Source: an uncultured Eubacteriales bacterium (GTDB lineage: Bacteria; Bacillota; Clostridia; Christensenellales; Aristaeellaceae). From it: 12,368 nucleotides of DNA. Position numbers and translations under genes: made by a program. The notes below the pieces were generated by a model. That model was not told the origin of the DNA and made no database searches. It was given only the letters and a program-made list of their open reading frames with translations. Positions 7,827 to 12,368 of the stretch are shown piece by piece (the stretch's first letter is position 1; every line of letters starts with the position of its first letter). The stretch covers positions 1 to 12,368 of the forward strand of contig URJN01000035.1 of the NCBI GenBank assembly GCA_900548125.1, given 5' to 3'.

Positions 7827-8201
7827 TCACAGGCAGTACAGCTTCCTGCCCTGTATGGCGTAGACCAGAATCGGGGTACAGTCCGGCGTAAACAGGTAAC
7901 ACCTGCCGGATTCAATCTGCGTCAACGCGCAGAGCTGGCAGGCTTTTCCGTCCACCGGCGGCACGGCGAAGAACAGCACCCGTCTGGGAAACCAGCCGCC
8001 GCTGATCTCGCACGTCCGCTGCTCGGCTTCCTGCTCCAGCTGCATCACCCGAAGCGCGGTTTCCGTCCGCTTTTCGGGCAAAAGAAAACCTGCTTGCGTA
8101 TCCTGCCGCAGCAGGTTCTCAAGCAGGTCGTCTTTGCTCATGCAGCCGGGAAATCGGTCAATGGGTTCGAGTTCACAGGCGAATTGAAAATAGTTTTTCA
8201 T
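7827..8201 (-). CDS. Unknown Cys-rich small protein
   Basis: I do not recognise a family for this 124-residue protein. It has eight cysteines (9, 20, 64, 88, 91, 101, 108, 123), five of them in the last 40 residues, and a K-A-C-x-x-C pair at 88-91 that could bind metal. The N-terminal half is charged and helical; the C-terminal half looks beta-rich (RRVLFFAVPP, CYLFTPDC, ILVYAIQGRKLYCL). There is no signal peptide or membrane segment, so it is probably cytoplasmic. ATG at 8201 is chosen because AAGGGAG lies eight bases upstream; GTG codons at 8210 and 8207 are too close to that site. It sits 15 bases after the replication gene and 15 before the sortase, inside one apparent operon. Confidence 0.72.
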   Translation of the reverse strand: MKNYFQFACELEPIDRFPGCMSKDDLLENLLRQDTQAGFLLPEKRTETALRVMQLEQEAEQRTCEISGGWFPRRVLFFAVPPVDGKACQLCALTQIESGRCYLFTPDCTPILVYAIQGRKLYCL

Positions 8202-8216
8202 GGACACCACTCCCTT

Positions 8217-9140
8217 CTAAAGCTCATCGAGCCAGTTTTCATAATCTTCCTCCCGCTTTCGCCGGTCGTATCGCACCTGAGCATCGTAGTAATTGCCCAT
8301 CGTCGCGGGCGCGTTGAACAGCGTGGTCAGCAGATATTTCTTGATGTTGCGGACACGGCTCGCGTTCTGCTCAAGACAGCCGAAGATGTACTCGATGTGC
8401 ATACTGTTGATCTTGCGCATCCGCTCCCTGACCAGCTCGGCGGGATACTCCGCCCCGGAAATCGTGATTGTTTCCCTGCCGGTGCAGAGGATTTCCACCA
8501 TCAGCTCGACGATCTCATCCATCCGATCCCGGTTATACGGCGTGACAAGGCAGTCATACCCGATCTGCGACCGCACGCTGTCCCGAATCGCCGCAACATC
8601 TTCCTGCCTTTCCCTGAGATGGATTGATGGATAAGGATTTTCTCCCTGAGTATTTGGTGGATACGTTTTTTCTGAATTCGTGTTTGATCTATTCGTATTT
8701 AATTGTGCGGGATTTTCCTGTTCAGGTTTTTCCTGCTTTGGATTCTCCTGCACAGGCTTTTCCTGAACCGGATTCTCCAGTCTTGGATTTTCCCGTTTTG
8801 GTTTTTCCGGCTTAGGCGCGTCCTGCGCAGGCTGGCTGTTCATGTGGCAGTCCTCGTAGATCAGGTACTCCGTCCCGCTCAGCCGTCCGTGCTCGTCCCG
8901 TTTTCGATTTCGGATCACATAGCCCGAACGCTCCAATTCCTTGACGGCTTCGCTGATCGCGTCCACGCCCTCTTTGCTGATTGCCGACAGCCCCCGCAGC
9001 GTATAATCCCAGTTCTCCGGCAGGGACAGCATCACCGACATCAGCCCTTTTGCTTTGAGCGTCAGGCGTTTATCCTTCAAATGCTGATTGGACATCATCG
9101 TGTAGTTTTTGGTTTTGATAACTCGAAAGACTACGGTCAT
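8217..9140 (-). CDS. DUF6017 / replication initiator-like winged-helix protein
   Basis: This 307-residue protein has the arrangement of putative replication proteins in Tn1549-like elements. A winged helix-turn-helix domain at about 25-95 (KRLTLKAKGLMSVMLSLPENWDYT, split here by function: helix then wing; GVDAISEAVKELERSGYV; GTEYLIYE) resembles RepA_N and phage replication N-termini. A low-complexity linker covers 109-148. The C-terminal domain (about 175-290) ends with VRNIKKYLLTTLFNAP, a motif typical of DUF6017. The role in replication is inferred from family and position after parAB. The start is supported by GGGAGGTG nine bases upstream of the ATG. The gene ends in TAG, and an in-frame ATG of the next gene follows six codons later. 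A terminator-like hairpin lies about 30 bases upstream of the start. Confidence 0.82.
   Translation of the reverse strand: MTVVFRVIKTKNYTMMSNQHLKDKRLTLKAKGLMSVMLSLPENWDYTLRGLSAISKEGVDAISEAVKELERSGYVIRNRKRDEHGRLSGTEYLIYEDCHMNSQPAQDAPKPEKPKRENPRLENPVQEKPVQENPKQEKPEQENPAQLNTNRSNTNSEKTYPPNTQGENPYPSIHLRERQEDVAAIRDSVRSQIGYDCLVTPYNRDRMDEIVELMVEILCTGRETITISGAEYPAELVRERMRKINSMHIEYIFGCLEQNASRVRNIKKYLLTTLFNAPATMGNYYDAQVRYDRRKREEDYENWLDEL
8697..8816 (-). repeat. Eight degenerate 15-base (five-residue) repeats in the replication gene
   Basis: Residues 109-148 read as eight units of P-x-x-E-[KN]: PKPEK, PKREN, PRLEN, PVQEK, PVQEN, PKQEK, PEQEN and PAQLN. At DNA level this is a run of 15-base units with a shared TCCTG-type core. 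The segment links the DNA-binding domain to the C-terminal domain and is probably flexible. Such units readily change in number by slippage. Confidence 0.8.
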
Positions 9141-9170
9141 TTTGTTTCACCTCCCTTCGCATGGGTATAG

Positions 9171-9201
9171 AAAAAGGCGTTCGCCTTTCGGTAAACGCCT
9201 T
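9171..9201 (-). terminator. Rho-independent terminator of the Rpn cassette
   Basis: On the minus strand AAGGCGT (9201-9195) pairs with ACGCCTT (9180-9174) and a TTTTT run follows (9175-9171). A second, shorter fold is possible: AAAGGCG (9188-9182) with CGCCTTT (9179-9173). It lies 32 bases after the stop of the duplicated Rpn C-terminal ORF and only 30 bases before the replication gene start. A weak TTTACC and TCTATA pair, 18 bases apart and overlapping the hairpin, might restart transcription. Confidence 0.75.
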
Positions 9202-9232
9202 GCAGAATACTTTTCGCTTTTCCTGCTGAGAA

Positions 9233-9421
9233 TTACTGTTTGATTGTTCTGCTCAATTCTTCAACTTCCTGCTTGGTCAGCATCGTTGCGTCAATAACCA
9301 GTTCTTCAGAGTAACCCATTTCAAGCATACGACGAGCAATAGCCAGTGCCTTCTGCATTTCACCGCGCTTTTCACCCAGCATAATTCCTTCATCAATCAT
9401 CTGCCGAATTGCTTCACACAT
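9233..9421 (-). CDS. Stand-alone Rpn C-terminal domain, tandem duplicate (62 aa)
   Basis: This ORF repeats the end of the upstream Rpn gene: from MCEAIRQ to TIKQ, 56 of 62 residues are identical when the extra GEER/GEKR units of the longer copy are ignored. It contains LGEKRGEMQKALAIARRML and a LTKQEVEELSRTIKQ tail, both probably helical. No nuclease residues are present. ATG at 9421 has AAGGTGA about 11 bases upstream; an ATG at 9454 would add MLKCFEGENTS but its AAAGG is only two bases away, so the start is uncertain. By analogy with Rpn systems in which the C-terminal segment is made alone and inhibits the nuclease, this may be an antitoxin-like protein. It may instead be a remnant of a second Rpn gene. 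Confidence 0.55.
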   Translation of the reverse strand: MCEAIRQMIDEGIMLGEKRGEMQKALAIARRMLEMGYSEELVIDATMLTKQEVEELSRTIKQ

Positions 9422-9459
9422 ACTCGTATTTTCACCTTCAAAGCACTTGAGCATAGCCT

Positions 9460-9672
9460 TTACTGCTTGATTGTTTTGCTCAATTTTTCAACTTCCTGCT
9501 TTGTCAGCATCGTTGCGGAAATAATCAATTCCTCAGAGCAGCCCATTTCAAGCATACGACGAGCAATAGCCAGTGCCTTCTGCATTTCACCGCGCTTTTC
9601 GCCGCGTTCTTCGCCGCGTTTTTCGCCCAGCATGATTCCTTCGTCAACCATCTGCCGAATCGCTTCACACAT
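9460..9672 (-). CDS. Possible internal translation product of the Rpn gene (70 aa C-terminal segment)
   Basis: Within the broken Rpn gene an in-frame ATG at 9672-9670 (MCEAIRQMVDE) is preceded by AAGGAGGT at 9687-9680 with a seven-base gap, as good as any start site in the window. Some enteric Rpn genes are known to produce a short C-terminal protein from an internal start that inhibits the full nuclease. The coding need (Asn-Lys-Glu-Val) partly explains AAGGAGGTT, so the site could be coincidence. The segment survives downstream of the amber codon, so it could be made even though the full protein cannot. Confidence 0.5.
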   Translation of the reverse strand: MCEAIRQMVDEGIMLGEKRGEERGEKRGEMQKALAIARRMLEMGCSEELIISATMLTKQEVEKLSKTIKQ

Positions 9673-9679
9673 ATTTACA

Positions 9680-9687
9680 ACCTCCTT
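9680..9687 (-). promoter_or_regulatory. Internal Shine-Dalgarno (AAGGAGGT) inside the Rpn gene
   Basis: The octamer lies seven bases ahead of the in-frame ATG at 9672 and is complementary to the 16S rRNA 3' end. It would direct synthesis of the 70-residue C-terminal segment. Confidence 0.6.
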
Positions 9688-10499
9688 GTTCGGGTCAATC
9701 GCAATTCCCGCATTCGTCATAGCATTGATAACCAGAGCCGCATTTGTTTCCAGACAACTGAACTTTGAATCCTCATTCAGCAGTTTTTCCATCTGTGCCT
9801 TATCCCGCTGGTATTTGATATACGCCAGCACCTCGCGCAGGCTGCTGTTCAGCTTCTGGAAATCGTTGTCGCCCATCTCCATCGGGTCAATCATGAAAAC
9901 CCGATAGTCCTGAATAAATGGGAGAACTTTTTCCGGCTGCTCGCCGTACATCTCGCGCAGGCTGAGCGGCGCATCCCATTTCTTTCCGCCAAAGTTGATG
10001 ACCAGCGTAATCACAGGGGACAGCCGATCTTCTTTCTTCATACCAGAAAGATATTCTTCCGATGTACCATTTTTTCCTTCCTTACGATGCTGGCTTGCCA
10101 GATCACGCACTTGCTTTTCGAGCTACATGGCATCGTATAGCATGTTGCGAACCGGCATGGCATAATGCACATGGCTCTGATTCTCTATTCCCAGCACGAG
10201 ATAGGTGTACCGATCATCCGTTTTTACCGCCAGCGTTTTAAGCGTATCGCGGTATTTCTGTGTTGCTTCCGGCTTGCCTTTTTCATCCTCATGATATGGA
10301 ATCACATACTGCGTCGTATCCATATCGGTCAGTTGTTCCGGCTTAATCACCTGTTCGCCATCATAAATCAGATAGTTAAAAGCATCTGCAAACACTTCCG
10401 CTTCCGAAACATACTGTTTGGTTGCCGTATCCTGAATGGACATGTTTGTTCCTCTCCTTTGAGCCATCGTTTCATTCGTCCATGCTCTATTTCAAGTTT

Positions 10500-10528
10500 A
10501 TTTTATCACGTCGCTTATGATTTCGCAA
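10500..10528 (-). promoter_or_regulatory. Sigma-70-like promoter for the Rpn cassette
   Basis: On the minus strand TTGCGA (10528-10523) and TAAAAT (10505-10500) are separated by exactly 17 bases. They lie in the 75-base gap after parB, 57 bases ahead of the Rpn ATG. The gap is AT-rich and contains two copies of a CATAAG sequence that might be an operator. Confidence 0.65.
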
Positions 10529-10542
10529 GCACTTATGATTCA

Positions 10543-11457
10543 TCACCGTTCCTGCGAAAGCTGCCGCTTTTTATACCAGCCTTCCAGCAGCTTGATGATG
10601 GTATCTTCCATTTGCTTTGGCGTGTAGGATTTCGGAAAATACTTGCGCAGCGTTTCGTTTTTCAGCGTCACCCGATCAAGGTCGTTTTTCTTTTCTTCGC
10701 TCATGACTGCCCGCATCACGTCAAGGGAAAGCATCTTCTGCTGGCTGAATTTCTTTAATCGTTGTGCCTGAGAAAGCGACGGCGTTGCCTGTTCGCTGTC
10801 CATCGCCTCAAGCAGAAGGGTTTGTTCTTCTTTCTTTAAATAGGACAGCTCGACCGCAGGATTAAATGCAATTTTGCGTTCATCCACCATGTCCAGCAGG
10901 GTGGGAATCAGCTCGGTCAATCGAATAAAACGCTTGACTTGCGACATGCTGTCATTTCCAGCTTTTCCTATTTCCTGTGTACTCCACTTTGGTCCAAGTT
11001 GGTCTAAAGTCTTTTTTCCTTGATGTTTGAGTGCTTCGAGCTTCATTTTATAGGCAAAAGCCCGTTCACTCGGCAGCAGCTCCTCACGCTGCAAATTGCT
11101 GTCCACCATGATAATTGTAGCAGCATCGTCGTCAAGATCACGAATGATAACCGGCATGGTTTCCTTGCCCGCCAACTCAGACGCATGATGCCGCCTGTGT
11201 CCCGCAATCAGCTCATAGCCGCCGTCAGGATTAGGACGCGCAATCGCGGGGACAAGCACGCCATACTCGCGCACACTGTCCACTGTGTCCTGCATCGCCG
11301 CGTCGTCCTTAACCTTGAAGGGATGATTTCTGAACGGATGCAGCTCACCCAACGGGATTTCCTGCACCTTTTCCCGCTGGGCATCCGCTCTGCTTTCTTC
11401 CGTCGCAAAAAGATCATCGACCGATTTCAGCTCGATGTTTCTGGCGTTGCTTTTCAT
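10543..11457 (-). CDS. parB: ParB/Spo0J-family partition protein
   Basis: ParB proteins bind centromere-like sites and, with ParA, segregate plasmids or excised elements. The 304-residue protein has the N-terminal ParB/sulfiredoxin-like domain (about 33-125) with ELHPFRNHPFKV (38-49), YGVLVPAIARP (65-75), the nucleotide-binding box GHRRHHA (86-92) and MVDSNLQREELLPSERAFAYK (117-137, split into MVDSNLQREE and LLPSERAFAYK). A helix-turn-helix follows at about 158-185 (STQEIGKAGNDSMSQVKRFI). The C-terminal third is charged, with YTPKQMEDTIIKLLEGWYKK near the end. AGAGGTGA lies six bases before the ATG. The first 44 bases overlap the 3' end of parA, indicating coupled translation. I found no canonical parS site in the window. 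Confidence 0.92.
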   Translation of the reverse strand: MKSNARNIELKSVDDLFATEESRADAQREKVQEIPLGELHPFRNHPFKVKDDAAMQDTVDSVREYGVLVPAIARPNPDGGYELIAGHRRHHASELAGKETMPVIIRDLDDDAATIIMVDSNLQREELLPSERAFAYKMKLEALKHQGKKTLDQLGPKWSTQEIGKAGNDSMSQVKRFIRLTELIPTLLDMVDERKIAFNPAVELSYLKKEEQTLLLEAMDSEQATPSLSQAQRLKKFSQQKMLSLDVMRAVMSEEKKNDLDRVTLKNETLRKYFPKSYTPKQMEDTIIKLLEGWYKKRQLSQER

Positions 11458-12223
11458 GCTGAATCACCTCTTTCGTCAGCGCGTTGTACGCCTGCGCGAC
11501 CTTGCCCTTCGGATCATACGCGAAGATGCTTTTTCCTTCGGCGCTACATTCCGCCGCCCTGATGGAGTGCGGAATTACGGTATCAAACACCTTGATCTTT
11601 GTTCCATACTGCGTCCGAAGCAATTCGCTGATTTCACGGGCATACGTCGTGCGGCTTGCCATTGTAATGAGAATTCCTTCAACCCGCAGCCCCCTGTTCA
11701 ATCCCCGGCGCATCCTGCCGATGCTTTCCATCAGCTTACCCAGTCCATCTACCGACAAATAATGCGGTATGGTCGGAATCAGCACGCTGTCTGCCGCCGC
11801 CAGCGCGTTGATCGTCATCATGCCCAGCGACGGCATACAGTCCAGCAGCACATGGGAGTAGTCTTTTCTGCAATCGTCCAGCACCCGTTTCAGCACATTC
11901 TGCCGTGTATCCAGCGACGCTTCCACGCCTGATAAGGCAATGCTGCCGGGAATCAAGTCCACCCCTTCCGCATGATGCAGAATCGCTTCTTCGGCATGAA
12001 CGAGCTGTTCCTGAAGAACTCTGCCCATGAGCGTAGCCAGCGTCACCGGCAGGGTTTCCGGCTTCCTCCATCCCAAACTGAGCGTCAGGCTGGCTTGCGG
12101 ATCGCAGTCTACCAGCAGCACGCGCTTTCCTTCTCTCGCCAAACCAATACCCAAATTGGCGCAGGTCGTCGTTTTGCCTACGCCGCCCTTCTGGTTTGCC
12201 AGACTGATAATTTGCGTATCCAT
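11414..12223 (-). CDS. parA: ParA/Soj-family partition ATPase
   Basis: ParA ATPases position DNA by cycling on the nucleoid. The 269-residue protein has the deviant Walker A KGGVGKTT (12-19, signature Lys12 and catalytic Lys17), VDCDPQASLT (38-47), the Walker B strand HVLLDCMPSLG with Asp128, and the conserved VIPHSIRAAECSAEGKSIF (216-234). There is no N-terminal DNA-binding domain, so it is a short, Soj-like ParA. AAAGGAG lies six bases before the ATG. It heads the parAB pair and overlaps parB by 44 bases. A hairpin with a T-run ends just upstream. Confidence 0.95.
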   Translation of the reverse strand: MDTQIISLANQKGGVGKTTTCANLGIGLAREGKRVLLVDCDPQASLTLSLGWRKPETLPVTLATLMGRVLQEQLVHAEEAILHHAEGVDLIPGSIALSGVEASLDTRQNVLKRVLDDCRKDYSHVLLDCMPSLGMMTINALAAADSVLIPTIPHYLSVDGLGKLMESIGRMRRGLNRGLRVEGILITMASRTTYAREISELLRTQYGTKIKVFDTVIPHSIRAAECSAEGKSIFAYDPKGKVAQAYNALTKEVIQHEKQRQKHRAEIGR

Positions 12224-12246
12224 GTTTTCTCCTTTCCGATGAATAC

Positions 12247-12287
12247 AAAAAGGACGCTCGTTGTCGGAGCGTCCTACGTGTTTTTTT
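12247..12287 (-). terminator. Hairpin with flanking T-runs upstream of parA
   Basis: AGGACGCTC (12251-12259) and GAGCGTCCT (12267-12275) form a perfect nine-base stem with a seven-base loop. On the minus strand the stem ends in TTTTT (12251-12247), making a good intrinsic terminator for transcription arriving from the right. On the plus strand seven T residues follow at 12281-12287, so it may work in both directions. Only 23 bases separate the T-run from the parA ATG, so it could also be a leader attenuator. Confidence 0.75.
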
Positions 12288-12298
12288 ATCTCTAAGTT

Positions 12299-12364
12299 TT
12301 ATGAATTCTTCTGTGAATAGCGGTTAATGAAAAACAGAATTGCACCCAAATAAGGTCGTTTCAT
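12299..12364 (-). CDS. Possible small ORF or the end of a gene starting outside the window
   Basis: A minus-strand frame begins MKRPYLGAILFFINR and ends at a TAA after 21 codons. It is mildly hydrophobic with basic ends. The frame stays open to the window edge upstream of this ATG, so it may be the last part of a longer gene. No ribosome site can be judged because only four bases precede the ATG. I do not recognise it. Confidence 0.3.
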   Translation of the reverse strand: MKRPYLGAILFFINRYSQKNS

Positions 12365-12368
12365 TCCT

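Larger units (their letters stand above)
9233..9672 (-). repeat. Tandem direct repeat of the Rpn C-terminal coding segment
   Basis: Copy 1 (9460-9672) and copy 2 (9233-9421) share nearly the same DNA, including an uninterrupted stretch of over 50 identical bases covering about 9331-9380 and its partner. Copy 1 carries 24 extra bases, two additional 12-base GEER/GEKR units. The copies are in different reading frames and their 5' flanks differ, so copy 2 does not continue copy 1. Confidence 0.85.
9460..10443 (-). pseudogene. Rpn-family recombination-promoting nuclease, broken by an amber codon
   Basis: Rpn proteins (PD-(D/E)XK nuclease family transposase, PF04754-like) are DNA endonucleases linked to RecA-independent recombination and phage defence. 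The frame gives a typical N-terminus (FADAFNYLIYDGEQVIKPEQL, about 18-38) and the active-site strand YLVLGIENQS with the E-x-Q signature (Glu87, Gln89), then MPVRNMLYDAM. TAG follows at 10125-10123, and the same frame resumes LEKQVRDLASQH and continues to a TAA at 9462 for a 327-codon total. Homologues have a residue such as Gln here, so a single CAG-to-TAG change explains the break. ATG at 10443 is chosen: AAAGGAGAGG lies upstream, while an ATG at 10467 adds eight unsupported residues. The C-terminal part includes YLSGMKKEDRLSPVITLVINFG and three GE[KE]R units. Confidence 0.87.
98..12368 (-). mobile_element. Tn1549/CTn-type integrative conjugative element, partial
   Basis: All backbone genes run on the minus strand in the order parA, parB, DUF6017 replication protein, small unknown protein, class B sortase, SpaA/Cna-B surface protein, PcfB, VirD4. 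From family knowledge this is the maintenance-to-transfer module of Tn1549-like elements of Clostridia. Relaxase, VirB4, VirB6 and the element's own integrase are not in the window, so both ends lie outside. Two insertions interrupt the usual order: an Rpn cassette between parB and the replication gene, and a serine-recombinase element inside virD4. A conjugative plasmid with the same module cannot be excluded. Confidence 0.8.

Noticed and set aside
8697..8816. CRISPR-like array, because of the regular short repeats
   Set aside because: The units are 15 bases, coding, degenerate and contiguous without spacers.
9460..10110. A separate 216-codon gene starting at GTG 10110
   Set aside because: No ribosome site precedes this GTG, and the frame is the direct continuation of the Rpn gene beyond the TAG. 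Only the internal ATG at 9672 has a good site.
8217..10125. TAG read as an amino acid (recoded amber), since TAG interrupts Rpn at a likely Gln position and also ends the replication gene in frame with the next gene
   Set aside because: The replication protein ends naturally at its TAG, the next gene has its own ribosome site and ATG, and no long gene in the window contains internal TAG. One nonsense mutation is simpler.
10441..10467. ATG at 10467 as the Rpn start
   Set aside because: AAAGGAGAGG lies between it and the ATG at 10443, placing the start at the latter, which also fits the family N-terminus.
10529..12368. parS sites for ParB
   Set aside because: I searched for the TGTTTCACGTGAAACA-type palindrome by eye and saw no convincing match; the element's ParB may use another site.

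Overview
This window looks like part of an integrative conjugative element of the Tn1549/CTn type, as found in gut Clostridia (Firmicutes). Gene content and order point that way: parA, parB, a DUF6017-type replication protein, a class B sortase, a giant SpaA/Cna-B surface protein, PcfB (DUF3801) and a VirD4/TraG coupling protein. Strong AGGAGG-type ribosome binding sites and moderately high GC fit a Clostridia host. Every convincing gene lies on the minus strand, so the map reads from right to left. No genus can be named from this sequence.

Maintenance end (12.37-10.54 kb): a hairpin with a T-run stands just upstream of parA, and parA and parB overlap by 44 bases. Next is an accessory cassette (about 10.53-9.17 kb) with its own sigma-70-like promoter and its own terminator. 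It holds an Rpn-family (PD-(D/E)XK) recombination-promoting nuclease gene broken by one amber codon, followed by a tandem second copy of its C-terminal domain. A strong internal Shine-Dalgarno sits in front of the in-frame C-terminal segment. Rpn genes elsewhere make an intragenic C-terminal antitoxin from such a site, so the cassette looks like a decayed nuclease whose antitoxin-like part is kept and duplicated.

Replication and surface part (9.14-0.92 kb): the DUF6017 replication protein, a Cys-rich small protein of unknown function, a class B sortase, and a 2004-residue secreted protein. The large protein has a signal peptide, a Pro/Glu-rich stalk, a possible Cys-Gln thioester adhesin domain, about 14 Cna-B isopeptide modules and a non-canonical DIQTG sorting signal. 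The sortase stop codon and the start codon of the large protein overlap (ATGA), which ties enzyme to likely substrate.

Transfer end (0.86-0 kb): PcfB (TTG start) is coupled by another ATGA overlap to virD4, which is cut off after 97 residues at EYGSARW. About 40 bases further on, an AGGAGG site and start codon begin a large serine recombinase of the TnpX/TndX type, which runs out of the window with its catalytic serine in view. The simplest reading is that a second, nested integrative element has inserted into virD4. This would block transfer of the host element unless the nested element excises.
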